IMG/VR virus record: IMGVR_UViG_3300030101_004515
Coordinates: 1 to 57,865 of that record
Length of the DNA stretch: 57,865 nt
Strand: one strand, 5' to 3'
Source of the DNA: a virus
The notes beneath the pieces are model-generated. The model made no database searches. It was not told where the DNA came from and saw nothing but the letters and a program-made list of their open reading frames with translations. This document shows positions 21,985-31,847 of the stretch, in pieces. The position numbers were made by a program, and so were the translations under genes. Position 1 is the stretch's first letter, and each line of letters opens with the position of its first letter.

Positions 21985-24081
21985 TTATCCGCCTTGTGCT
22001 GTTAATAAAGGCATGTTTCCTCCTCCGTAATTTATTGGGTTTTGCGGAATGCTTTGTTGGCCATAAATATTAGGATTAAAACTATCCGCTCGACCAAAAC
22101 CTTGTCTTGGGGTTGGAGGAACTGTTAAGGTGCCTGTTCTTTGTTGTGATGCTCCTATGCTTGCTGTAGAATCAAAAGAAGACTGAAAAGCTTTCTGTGA
22201 TTTAGTAGGTACTGAGCCTACTATATTAGCAGCAGTTGCCGCAAGCCCTAATCCCCCTTGTACTATAGCTGCCGTACTAGCTGCTTTTGCCGCCGCCGCG
22301 TTTGCTTCCGCTGCCATTGCGTTTGCTTGTAGGTCGGCTGAAGTTTGCATAGCCTGCGTTTCAAGACCTGCTTGTCTATTAAGTCTATTTTGCTCTCTTC
22401 TCTCTGCTGTAGAGAATTGGTATTCTCTTGCTAGAGCGTCTGCGTTTTGCAGTCTTTGCTGCTCGGCAAGCCTGATTTGTTGAAGCCTTAACGCTTCTGA
22501 AACCTGAGCCGATTGTATTCTTCCTGCTTCATCAAATCTTATTCTATCTCTTTCTCTAGCAGTTTCAAAATCTGCAGTTTGAAGTCTTAATGCTTCTTCA
22601 AACGTTAGCCCTTGCTCTCTCATTCTTTCTGCAATCGAAAGCTGTTGCAATCTTCTTCCTTCATCTACTCCAATACCCTGCAGCCTTCTTCCTTCAGCTA
22701 ATCTTGTATCATCAATTCTTAATCCCTCACTTTGTCTTAATCCTTCTAATCTTAGTCTTTCACTTAAAGAAATATCCTGAATCCTTTTACTTTCAGACAT
22801 TCTTATTTGCTCTATTTGCTGTTGTCCTTGCGCTCTTAGCTCTACGTTTCGAGCCTCTTGTTGCTCTATTGTAGCAGCAATACCTAGTTTACTTTGAAGT
22901 GCTGCTTGTGCAATTGCTGTTGCTCCCCCTGCTCCAGCTCCTGTTGCTCTTATTGTTGACAATGTATTTGCTAAAGCTTGATCCGACTGTTGCGCTTTTA
23001 AGTCTGCGGCCTGTGTGGCTACCTGTAGGTTTGCAAAAGGATTTGATGCCAATATACTTGTGTCTGAAGCTAAACCTGAAAAATCTTGTGCGCCCGGTCT
23101 TAGATCTGTAACTCTATCTGCTAAGTCTTCTAGGCCTACAGATAAATCTTCACCTAAATCGGCAGCTGATTCAAATAAACTAGTTCTGTCCGCTAATAAA
23201 TCTGTTCTATCTGCAATCAAATCGCTTCTGTCTCTAACTAAATCGCTTACATCTTCAGCAATACCGCTTAAATCTGAAATATTTGCATAAGGGTTTACTA
23301 TATTACTGCCTTTATACATTTGAGCCATTCTCGGGTCATTAGCCATATTTGAAATAGATTTAGGTAATGACGCGTAAAATCTTTGACCCTCTGATGTTTC
23401 TGGGTCTGGGAATATAGGCTTTCCTTCGGCTGTTTTTGGCAATCCTCTTGTCACCTCATTAAACCTTCTTCTTAATAATTCCTCGCCTAAAGCTCGTTGT
23501 CTGTTTCGACTTGTAACACTAACACCGGAAACTCTACCGTTGTCGTACCTTATTAGCTTTCTTATTTCATCTTCAACGCCGTCCCTACGTTCCATTGGGT
23601 TACCCTGATTATCAATAACAGTTCTCGATGCTCTATCTCCCACGTCATCATCTCCAAACGGTTCAAAAACAGGTCTATCTCGGCCGCTTCCTAGTTGTTG
23701 AGGTATTGGTCTTCCTAAAGCTCTGTCTCTTCTGTCTAAATTACTGCTTGAAGTAGGAAACATACTTCCCATAGCAATACCATCGGGGCTATATATAGTA
23801 GGGTTGCCTAAAGAAAATATAGAGCTACCTTGATTGCTAAAAGACGATGAGCTTCCTTTGTATCCGGGAATATAATTACTATCCCCAAATCCAGGGACCA
23901 TACTTTCTGCTTCCATTGCTGCTAATGCCGCGGATGCTGCTCTTTGATTTGCTATTGCTTGTTGCGCTGCTGCTTTTGCGTCCTTTTCTTGACCTTTTGC
24001 TTTTTTCTTAGCTTTTTCAGCGGACGCTATTCCATAAGCCGCTGACCCTACTGCTGCTACTGCGCCTGTTACTACTGCCAT
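21985..24081 (-). CDS. coiled-coil internal virion/tail protein with 11-residue repeats, 698 aa
   Basis: Begins with an Ala/Gly-rich segment (1-25) that could be a membrane or pore-lining helix, then a basic helix with 'EKAKKKAKG'. Residues 277-327 carry heptads (SDLVRDR, SDLIADR, TDLLADR). Residues about 423-554 carry twelve consecutive 11-residue units such as LEGLRQSEGLR, IDDTRLAEGRR and LQQLSIAERMR. The end is Gly/Pro/Asn-rich and likely disordered. Hendecad repeats usually form right-handed or straight coiled coils. Placed first of three ejection-type genes, it could form an elongated tube or rod across the periplasm; this is inference. Confidence 0.6.
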   Translation of the reverse strand: MAVVTGAVAAVGSAAYGIASAEKAKKKAKGQEKDAKAAAQQAIANQRAASAALAAMEAESMVPGFGDSNYIPGYKGSSSSFSNQGSSIFSLGNPTIYSPDGIAMGSMFPTSSSNLDRRDRALGRPIPQQLGSGRDRPVFEPFGDDDVGDRASRTVIDNQGNPMERRDGVEDEIRKLIRYDNGRVSGVSVTSRNRQRALGEELLRRRFNEVTRGLPKTAEGKPIFPDPETSEGQRFYASLPKSISNMANDPRMAQMYKGSNIVNPYANISDLSGIAEDVSDLVRDRSDLIADRTDLLADRTSLFESAADLGEDLSVGLEDLADRVTDLRPGAQDFSGLASDTSILASNPFANLQVATQAADLKAQQSDQALANTLSTIRATGAGAGGATAIAQAALQSKLGIAATIEQQEARNVELRAQGQQQIEQIRMSESKRIQDISLSERLRLEGLRQSEGLRIDDTRLAEGRRLQGIGVDEGRRLQQLSIAERMREQGLTFEEALRLQTADFETARERDRIRFDEAGRIQSAQVSEALRLQQIRLAEQQRLQNADALAREYQFSTAERREQNRLNRQAGLETQAMQTSADLQANAMAAEANAAAAKAASTAAIVQGGLGLAATAANIVGSVPTKSQKAFQSSFDSTASIGASQQRTGTLTVPPTPRQGFGRADSFNPNIYGQQSIPQNPINYGGGNMPLLTAQGG
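22420..22815 (-). repeat. twelve-unit 11-residue (33-bp) coding repeat
   Basis: Residues about 423-554 of the 698-aa protein are tandem 11-residue units. The consensus is hydrophobic, Gln, x, hydrophobic, x, x, x, Glu, x, x, Arg, with no gaps between units. DNA units have diverged, so protein shape rather than recent slippage seems to keep the period. Confidence 0.8.
23101..23253 (-). repeat. heptad coding repeat
   Basis: Residues about 277-327 of the same protein repeat every seven residues (SDLVRDR, SDLIADR, TDLLADR, then more degenerate units). Leu or similar and Asp recur at fixed positions. This is a classical left-handed coiled-coil pattern upstream of the hendecad block. Confidence 0.7.
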
Positions 24082-24082
24082 A

Positions 24083-24493
24083 TTATAAATGTTTTATTAA
24101 TTCTTGATTGTAGTTATCTGCTTTTATATAACCTAAATCTTCGTATGTTTTTATTAATCCGTCATGTTTTACTAATGCATAACAATAAGCATACCCTAAT
24201 TGTTTGCATATTTCTGTTAAAGCTTGAATAAGATATATTATTCCTTCTTTTCTTGATTCTTTATCCTTGTAGTTTTTATCGGATATAATCCAATCAACCC
24301 AAGCAACTTTAGAATTTGATTTATATATGTACCCAGCACATATTGGAATATCCTTATTGTATACCATAAATCCGCCGGTTCCATTGTCAGGTAAAAAATC
24401 TTTAGGAGGGGCTTGCCACTCCCAATCTTTCCACCAGTTAACTAAAAGCTTTTCGTAATCATCTTCTTTTAGCTTTTGTATATTTAATTCCAT
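24083..24493 (-). CDS. GNAT-family acetyltransferase, 136 aa
   Basis: Fits the GNAT layout: central strands 'GGFMVYNKDIPICAGYIYK' and 'AWVDWIISD', then the acetyl-CoA binding region near 'YKDKESRKEGIIYLIQALTE' and the last strand 'YCYALVKHDGL'. Its C-terminal 'YEDLGYIKAD' matches the usual 'yeklGF' end. It lies within the tail module, with a 1-base gap to the tail gene upstream and 1 base to the ejection gene downstream, so it could modify a virion or host surface component. Acyl donor and target are unknown. Confidence 0.7.
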   Translation of the reverse strand: MELNIQKLKEDDYEKLLVNWWKDWEWQAPPKDFLPDNGTGGFMVYNKDIPICAGYIYKSNSKVAWVDWIISDKNYKDKESRKEGIIYLIQALTEICKQLGYAYCYALVKHDGLIKTYEDLGYIKADNYNQELIKHL

Positions 24494-26215
24494 TTAATTT
24501 GTTAATAACTCGTATTCACCTGATACCGCAAATAATTCTTTTTGTGAAGTGTCAGAAACACTTAATTGTACTTTATTAAAGAAACCTTTAACTCCCGATA
24601 TATCACCGCCAAACAGCACCTCGTTTCTTTGCGGTAAGGTTTCATTTACAATATACGAGTAATATTTGTTATCTTTCTTCTTGAATCCTGAAACTACCAA
24701 ATCTTGCCATGTGCTTTCCGCTGAAGCGCTTGTCGATACGTAAGCTGGTATTGGCGAACCTGTATCGCTGTCTGTTTGTATTGACTCAACCGACCATCCG
24801 GTGTTTCCTTCATAATTTATTGTTTTGAAGTATTTCAGTATTGAAGGAGGCCTGTTAAATATTACATCGACTGTAGAGGCTATAGTAGATGCTCCGTAGA
24901 ATGAACCTCTATTGGCATCTAGATCATAGTGTTTATACAGATCGTTCACCCCGTATGTATAATAATCTGCGTCTATGCTTCCGCCAAACGCTGGTTTATA
25001 TCCATAAAATGATGACCACCCGTTTATATCTTCATCAAATGTAACAGTTTGAAACCCGCTTGTAAAATCTCTTAAATGAACAGTTACAGTATCCCCTACC
25101 GGAGGAGCAGACGTCATAGTTACTATTCCTGTTGATGTATTATAAGTATAATCAGTTCCTGCAACTAAAGCTGTTGAACCCCTACTCGTTTGAAAAACTT
25201 CTATTTGAGATATATTTGTCGGATCGGGTAAGTTTACTGTAGCAAAGTCTTTATCAATTATACTAAACGCTAAAGAAAAAGTTGTATCACTTCCGTCCCC
25301 TATAAAGGTGTTCTTAACCAAGTCTTCTTGCAAAGACAATACGTATTTTTTTCTGTTATTGTCCCATATACCTATTATAGAGTCGGCTAATTTAAGATTT
25401 GTTTTAAAATAATCACGCATACCAAATCCTGATATTTCAGTTATACCATCTCTTGATAATCTTAATACAACACCGTTGTTTTTATCTACAAAGTATTTTC
25501 TTCCTGCGTTAAACGCGAAGCTTTCAGGATTTTTACTAATTCCATAGTTTCCTGCATAGGCAACAACCTGACCTAATACTTGATCAGATGAGGTAACCTG
25601 CGGATCACCCTCAGCTGTAAATATTATATCTTTGTCTATCAATATGTTATGCACCTTGTTTTCCTGAAATACATTTAGGTTGTTGTCCTCAGCAAATAGT
25701 TTTTGTATAGACCCAAAAGCAGAGTCTATTGATTTTGTGTTTGGAATAGCAGGATTGAACTGATTTATCTCGTTCGTTCTCGTTCTTCCGTTGTATATTC
25801 CAGAATATATAAGCGAAGCTTCTCTTGTTTCGGGGGCATACTCATTATCAGTTATTGCCGCTCTTACACCAAAGTCTACTGTTTTTCCGTTAAAAGCTCC
25901 TCTTATTCTTGATTCCTCAACATGCCAGTTTTTTACTACAACCAATATGGAGACGCCGTTGCTAGGCGCAGACGTAAACGTGATTATTCTGGTTTTGTTT
26001 GCGTAAACGTATCCGGTTGCAGCCTGTAGAACGTCATCGAAATACACCTGAAACTCAGACTCAGAGTTAGGAACCGCATATACGGTATTTCCGCTGCTTT
26101 CAGCAATGGTAAACGTAGTGTCGCTTCCATCTCCGGTTCCAACGATCTGATGAGTTACCTCCGAGCTCTTTATGACAAAGGTATTGTAGTATTTCACTTC
26201 TAACGTTACACTCAT
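24494..26215 (-). CDS. tail structural protein with repeated beta module, 573 aa
   Basis: Beta-rich virion protein. It contains two copies of the module starting with 'GDGSDTTFT': one at residues about 24-97 (25925-26146) and one encoded near 25070-25310. Each ends in a strand after 'TSAPSNG' or 'TSAPPVG'. The rest is beta-rich with many aromatic residues. The same module occurs in the 1865-aa, 367-aa and 1398-aa virion proteins. Following the giant tail protein and preceding GNAT, it is probably part of the tail tip or an adsorption structure. Confidence 0.6.
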   Translation of the reverse strand: MSVTLEVKYYNTFVIKSSEVTHQIVGTGDGSDTTFTIAESSGNTVYAVPNSESEFQVYFDDVLQAATGYVYANKTRIITFTSAPSNGVSILVVVKNWHVEESRIRGAFNGKTVDFGVRAAITDNEYAPETREASLIYSGIYNGRTRTNEINQFNPAIPNTKSIDSAFGSIQKLFAEDNNLNVFQENKVHNILIDKDIIFTAEGDPQVTSSDQVLGQVVAYAGNYGISKNPESFAFNAGRKYFVDKNNGVVLRLSRDGITEISGFGMRDYFKTNLKLADSIIGIWDNNRKKYVLSLQEDLVKNTFIGDGSDTTFSLAFSIIDKDFATVNLPDPTNISQIEVFQTSRGSTALVAGTDYTYNTSTGIVTMTSAPPVGDTVTVHLRDFTSGFQTVTFDEDINGWSSFYGYKPAFGGSIDADYYTYGVNDLYKHYDLDANRGSFYGASTIASTVDVIFNRPPSILKYFKTINYEGNTGWSVESIQTDSDTGSPIPAYVSTSASAESTWQDLVVSGFKKKDNKYYSYIVNETLPQRNEVLFGGDISGVKGFFNKVQLSVSDTSQKELFAVSGEYELLTN

Positions 26216-26245
26216 AGTTTTATTATTACGCTAATTTATTTATTA

Positions 26246-29200
26246 TTAAGAACACAATGCGCTGGATATTATCTTGCCGTCGTTGTCTATCTGTATCGCA
26301 TACCTGTTCGATGACGAAGACGTTACGTAGGCCGTACCGTTATAGAAACCTATTCTTGCCTTGTAGTACAGGTTTGATCCCGCAAAGACGGAGGTCTGCG
26401 TATAGTTCGTGTTAGCCGCCCCTGTTCCGTTCATGACGGCTGATTCGTCTGTTATGTGCAGATAGCTTCCGACCGCATATACAGTTGACGATGAGTACGC
26501 ACCATATACTTTGGCTGATGTAGGATCTGACTCGTTACAGGCATCAGTTGCGTTATTCTGCCCAGTCGATATGAATAACGCGGTAACACCTTCGTTCAAT
26601 CCCATAGTGCTTTGCTGTAAAGTTATACTTTCACTTAAAGTGGCACCATTTTCATCAGTTGCCGTTAAAGTCAACGATCCTGCTGCATTAGACCCCGAAA
26701 GATTTATGTTTACGCTAAAGTTTCCGTTTCCGCTAGATGCAGATAAAGCAGCACTATTGTTACCGGAACTTGCTAAGGACAGAGATATATTACCTTCCCC
26801 AGCTATTGCCACAGATATAGGGGTAACTACTCCGTTTATACTATAATGAGTCGATTGCCCACCGTTAAACTGTATACTATCAATACTGGCGTTAGTCGTT
26901 GTAGTAGGCGATAGATACACATTTGCAGAGCCACTTGTATCGCTGCTTAATATTTTAGTCGTACCTGTGATTGTAAAGCTATTATTTCCTTGAGCGCTCG
27001 GCTGTGTTATAACAAACGGCTCACCCGAAGTATGAGAAGTAACATGTATATAGTTATTTCCACTAGGCGTTTGGTCGCTATAGTATATTGTTGGGTTTGC
27101 TGTAAATGTACCGCTATTGCTAGCTGTAATAGTTTTGCTGTCCATACTAGCCTGACTATTGCTTGGTGTGCCTGATAGGCTTAATATACCGTTTCCTGAT
27201 ACTGTATAACCCGCGTTTGTCATATTAAGCTGTATTGCCGATGTATAAGTAGCAGTCGTGCTTATATTTAAATTAAAGGAATAATTTATGTTTCCATTTA
27301 CAGCCTGATTAGGATATGTACCAGAAAAGCCTACTGTTATTGTGTCACCGTTATCTGTAAGAACTGCGCTAAAACCTGAGCTTGAAGAAACATTAATCAT
27401 GTTAGTTGCAAGATTGGTACTTGATTTAGCAATTGTAAACTGCATTTTATTTGTAAAGCTAGATCCTATAGAACCTACAGCGTATGTTTCCGTTTCGGAA
27501 GTATTGCTCGTTCCTCCGTCTACCGTACAGCCGTCTAATGTTGAGCCAGATGCATTAAAGGTCATCGTAAGAGTTGCGTTTTGCGCACACGCAGTTACGT
27601 TTAGAGCTACTGTCGCTGATACAGAGGCGTTGCCTTTTTCAACCACCGACGTCGATGCGGTGCTTCCCGCTACGCTTCCGTCAACCGTTGCTTTTTCGTT
27701 GAATGCCGCGACGACTATACTTCCTGCTGAAGTTGTACCGGTTATATCGTTACATGATCCCTGCCCTGTAAGTCTTAGTATATATCCGCTTACTATTGCC
27801 GCGCTTATCTTAGATGCGGTAGTAGAATCGTTTGTGATTTCAAAAAACTTACCGTTTGTAAAATAGTTTCTTAAGTCTATATCCGTTGAGCCGGTAATCA
27901 GTGTGGATTGCGTAGGTATACTACCGGTAGTCAGAGTTGGTTGTATACTTGGCTGAACAATATCATAAGTAAAGTCTGCTGCGTTTGGATTTGTAAAAGT
28001 AACTCCTGGAGTTATATTCAATGTTAATGTCCTTAATGTAGCGTTTGTAACCGTTGTTAAGTTTGTTGACGCGCCGTTTGTAAGAGCATTTCCTGAGAGT
28101 GCAACACTATTCAAAGTTCCCTGAGCAATAGTTCCTTGCGTAAATACAGCATCGTCCGCTATAGAAAATCCTGAAGGTATCGCATGCAACGGCACCGTAT
28201 ATGTGACTGAAGCTGGCGCTGCTGGCTGCGTTACGGTTCTTACAGCTGTATATAAATATGCTGTTGAAGCTGAATTGCTGAAACCGCTTGTCGGTATCTG
28301 TATTCTTATAGTATTGTTGTTATTAGAATAAGTCGTAGCCGTACCTGTAGCCTGGCCTAAAGTTACTGATACTGTCTCTGTATTGCTGCTGTTTGCAGCT
28401 ACTCCTCCTGAAGGAGCGTATAAAACTTCTGGTGAATTTCCCGCGACCGTTGTAACAGCTCCTGTATGAGCAACGCTTATACTACCTGTCCAGTCAGAAA
28501 CCTGGAATAATCCTAGAGCAGGTGATGTTACCTGTATCGGTCCCTGTACATTTGTTCCTACTGAGTTTGTTGCAAAAGCCCACACGTAAAATAAAGTGTT
28601 CAATGCCGCATCTGTTTTAGTATGCGTGTAAGTTGATGCACCGCTTCCAACAGATACAGAAACATTTGTAGCATTCGCAAAAACATTTGTAGTACCTATT
28701 TTGAATCCTGCTGCTGAAACAGCCGCTCCACCGTTATTGCTTATTGTTGCAGAAACAGTAAACGAAGAAGCAGTACTTGATGTTGCTACGGTCGAAGTCA
28801 ATGATAAATCTGAAAATAAAGGTTCAGTAGTGCTTAAGCCTCCTGTTGCAGCTTGAGTTGCAGTTGTGCTCATTATTATATTTTGTCCTGCATTTGTATA
28901 TCCGCCTGGTGCAGTTATTGTTAATTGAGCTGTTCTTGTAGTATTTGCGCTTACCGGATTATAATCAAATCCAACAGTTTCACCGGCATCTGTTGTTGCG
29001 TTAACATATACTACTGATTGTAATGAACCAACATCAATGGTTGGCGCAGTTATAGTTCCGTCTGCAGCAACTGCAAAATTCGATACAGTTACATTTGCCG
29101 AAGTAAAAGCACCTGTTTCAAGCGCATTTAGCTCATTTATTTTTCCGGTTGTAGAAGTTTCAAAATATATATTTATTTCGCTTTCTATAGGTTTTGTTTC

Positions 29201-31843
29201 AAATACAGCTAAATCGATATACTTACCTCTTTTAATATAAGATGTAACCCCTAACGCAGGAAAAGCTGTATTGTCTGAGGCTGTATCATCTGTAAACAGC
29301 ATTCTTACTCCATGCAAATCTGAATCACTTGATGTTTCACCAAAAGGTGGAAGTTGAGCTATTAAATGATTGTTTTCTCTTTGATAAAAAGGCCCTCCAG
29401 CGTCATCGGTAAGAGACGAAGACCTGCTATATTCTTGTATTGTATTTACGCTTATAGAGCTAAAATCTGACAACTTACCGATACCTGTTATAGGTATTTC
29501 ATCTTCAGCTGATAAGGCTTGAATTCTTTTTTCAGCGTTGTATGCAATGGTTTTTGCTATTTGTCCAGAAGAAGCGTCCGTAACCTCTGCAGCTCCAAAA
29601 CCTGTATTACTATTCGTATCCGAAACAGAATTAAAACTTAATTGTGTTACCTCAACAAAACCTACATCAGCATTTGCTGTTAAGTCCGGGAATGTTAAGG
29701 ACCATACTACTTGTTTTTTTCTTGCTCCCAACGTAACTGTAGTTGCAGCATTAGTTAGATCTGTTTGATTTGATATAGAGCTCGTACAAGGAGTGTATTT
29801 AAAATCTTTACTAGAGCTTTGATGCCTATTAAATATTTGATATTGGTTACATGCAAATACCATTGCAGCCGAAGTAATAGTTTTTCCTCCGGTTGTCGCG
29901 CTTCTTGTTCCCGTTGTTGTTGTTGTAGTTGTATAAAAAGCTGTATTAATTACCTTAGGAAACAATATGGTATTAGATCTTGCTATAGCATTATCAGCAG
30001 AAATGGTTTCCATTAATCTTGGTATCTTGTTTATATTATCCCCAAATAATGTTATATATGAATTATTATCAACAACTGTTGCTCCCGGTGTATATACATT
30101 ATAATACTCTTGCTCTAATTGTTTTACAACTATTCTATAGGAATACCAACCATATGGATTGTATGTAGCATATACGCCGCTATCTAATTCATTTGAATAA
30201 ACATTACTATCAGGTATTAACTTACCGCTTTGAGCATTAAACGTAATTTTTAAATTATCGCCAACCCAACTGTTAAATTCTGCCGCTGTTGTTCTTGCCG
30301 GTACTGTTATAATAGAGTTTGAAGCAGTAGTTGGTAATAATACCGGTGATTGTCTACCGAATATGTCCGCTAAAACAACTCCCACTTGATAGGTTCTTCT
30401 TTGTTTTAATGAACTATCTGGATATTCTTGATTTACTAAAACCACTGTTATATTTGCACCATTAGCAGGAGCGGTATTAAAAGTAATTACACCCGTAGTT
30501 CCATCATATGCATAATTTGTGGAAGCTAATAAAACATCGTTTATATATACCGTAAATTGATTTGTATTTGTAGGGGCAATACTTGAAGCTGCAGTAGTTG
30601 GAGATTTTAATGTTAATGTAAAGGTTGTATCGCTTCCATCTCCTGTAAAAGTTTGAGTTGCTTTTGCGCCAAAAGACACTGTATAATCTAATGTAGGAAC
30701 TGTTATATTTTGAGAATAGTTACCAAACACTAATCTATTTCCAACAATATCTAAGGCTTTTGCTTTTGTAGGAACATTATCAAAAACTCTTGTTATTTGA
30801 TCTTCAGGCAAAGTTTCTTGTGGCGTATCAGATTTATAAGTATAAGTATAAAAAGTTGAAGTAATGCTAGCATCAGTTAAAGTTTTAGTTTCAACTATTC
30901 TTGCAACGGTGCTATCAGACTCTTTTATTATAATTTCAACTTCTTTTATTTCAAAATCAGCATTAGGGTTAATACTTGGTAGTTCAATACCTAAAACAGC
31001 TGTATTCACATGGTTTATCATACCATCTAATTCTGTAGATTGATATGCTCTTGCTTCTGCCGCTTCGTTAAATGTTCCGTATTCTGCTCCTGATTTATAT
31101 GAATGCTGAAAAGCTATTTGAGTAAAAGGGGCTAATACCGAGTATTCATTGTCATTAAATTTGTATCTATATGAAAACCTAACGAACTCTTCTTCTATGT
31201 AATCATTTTCAAGCGTAGCGTCATTGCTCATGGTCGATGTTCCTGCTATATCATTTTCTGTCATAAATACAACAGGCGTATACGGCGCGTACTTGGCTAA
31301 ACTTATTTTCAGTTCATTGTTGTAAAAATCTACATCTCCTATTGCTTTTACAACATTTATTCTTCGTGGTTGATTTTTATTGTCTGTCCAAAACAATAAA
31401 TCATCTATCATAGCAACTCCTGTTATTTTATATTTTTTGCTAAATTTTAAAAATCTTCCTGTAACAATTGCTTTTGCAGTTTTAAATGTTGCACTAGAAG
31501 GATTAGCATCATAATAATAAATAGCATGAAATCTAGGCTGAGTTAGCCCTGAATCTATATACCAATCAGTTGCGGATAAATCATTATTATCAGTAACAAA
31601 CCAATATATACGTTTATTTTTTTCATCAAAATACGTTCCTATTACATCTACATCTGAAGATAAACCAAGTGTTGTATGAGCTATTGTATTACCTGCAGCA
31701 TTTTGTATAACACCAACATTAGACCCGTCAGGCTTTAATACCTCTATATTTTGTGCATCTCTATATTCTCCCTCTGGCAGCAGTCTATCATCCAGGTCCT
31801 TGTTCATTTTCCCACGAAGGAAAGTATTTTTGATTTCTGGCAT
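26246..31843 (-). CDS. large tail protein (tail hub/stabilisation type), 1865 aa
   Basis: The N terminus 'KNTFLRGKMNKDLDDRLLP' and 'GEYRDAQNIEV' is a signature I associate with large tail proteins of marine and crAss-like podophages. Residues 1-390 look like a beta-propeller-like region with repeated 'KRIYWFVTD' strands. A 'GDGSDTTFT' module is at 397-472. The C-terminal 900 residues are Ser/Thr/Asn-rich beta domains resembling tandem Ig-like folds ('SVSVGSGASTYTHT'). It lies after the neck ring genes, so it probably closes the tail and, with the Ig-like part, touches the cell surface. Confidence 0.6.
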   Translation of the reverse strand: MPEIKNTFLRGKMNKDLDDRLLPEGEYRDAQNIEVLKPDGSNVGVIQNAAGNTIAHTTLGLSSDVDVIGTYFDEKNKRIYWFVTDNNDLSATDWYIDSGLTQPRFHAIYYYDANPSSATFKTAKAIVTGRFLKFSKKYKITGVAMIDDLLFWTDNKNQPRRINVVKAIGDVDFYNNELKISLAKYAPYTPVVFMTENDIAGTSTMSNDATLENDYIEEEFVRFSYRYKFNDNEYSVLAPFTQIAFQHSYKSGAEYGTFNEAAEARAYQSTELDGMINHVNTAVLGIELPSINPNADFEIKEVEIIIKESDSTVARIVETKTLTDASITSTFYTYTYKSDTPQETLPEDQITRVFDNVPTKAKALDIVGNRLVFGNYSQNITVPTLDYTVSFGAKATQTFTGDGSDTTFTLTLKSPTTAASSIAPTNTNQFTVYINDVLLASTNYAYDGTTGVITFNTAPANGANITVVLVNQEYPDSSLKQRRTYQVGVVLADIFGRQSPVLLPTTASNSIITVPARTTAAEFNSWVGDNLKITFNAQSGKLIPDSNVYSNELDSGVYATYNPYGWYSYRIVVKQLEQEYYNVYTPGATVVDNNSYITLFGDNINKIPRLMETISADNAIARSNTILFPKVINTAFYTTTTTTTGTRSATTGGKTITSAAMVFACNQYQIFNRHQSSSKDFKYTPCTSSISNQTDLTNAATTVTLGARKKQVVWSLTFPDLTANADVGFVEVTQLSFNSVSDTNSNTGFGAAEVTDASSGQIAKTIAYNAEKRIQALSAEDEIPITGIGKLSDFSSISVNTIQEYSRSSSLTDDAGGPFYQRENNHLIAQLPPFGETSSDSDLHGVRMLFTDDTASDNTAFPALGVTSYIKRGKYIDLAVFETKPIESEINIYFETSTTGKINELNALETGAFTSANVTVSNFAVAADGTITAPTIDVGSLQSVVYVNATTDAGETVGFDYNPVSANTTRTAQLTITAPGGYTNAGQNIIMSTTATQAATGGLSTTEPLFSDLSLTSTVATSSTASSFTVSATISNNGGAAVSAAGFKIGTTNVFANATNVSVSVGSGASTYTHTKTDAALNTLFYVWAFATNSVGTNVQGPIQVTSPALGLFQVSDWTGSISVAHTGAVTTVAGNSPEVLYAPSGGVAANSSNTETVSVTLGQATGTATTYSNNNNTIRIQIPTSGFSNSASTAYLYTAVRTVTQPAAPASVTYTVPLHAIPSGFSIADDAVFTQGTIAQGTLNSVALSGNALTNGASTNLTTVTNATLRTLTLNITPGVTFTNPNAADFTYDIVQPSIQPTLTTGSIPTQSTLITGSTDIDLRNYFTNGKFFEITNDSTTASKISAAIVSGYILRLTGQGSCNDITGTTSAGSIVVAAFNEKATVDGSVAGSTASTSVVEKGNASVSATVALNVTACAQNATLTMTFNASGSTLDGCTVDGGTSNTSETETYAVGSIGSSFTNKMQFTIAKSSTNLATNMINVSSSSGFSAVLTDNGDTITVGFSGTYPNQAVNGNINYSFNLNISTTATYTSAIQLNMTNAGYTVSGNGILSLSGTPSNSQASMDSKTITASNSGTFTANPTIYYSDQTPSGNNYIHVTSHTSGEPFVITQPSAQGNNSFTITGTTKILSSDTSGSANVYLSPTTTTNASIDSIQFNGGQSTHYSINGVVTPISVAIAGEGNISLSLASSGNNSAALSASSGNGNFSVNINLSGSNAAGSLTLTATDENGATLSESITLQQSTMGLNEGVTALFISTGQNNATDACNESDPTSAKVYGAYSSSTVYAVGSYLHITDESAVMNGTGAANTNYTQTSVFAGSNLYYKARIGFYNGTAYVTSSSSNRYAIQIDNDGKIISSALCS

Positions 31844-31847
31844 TTAT

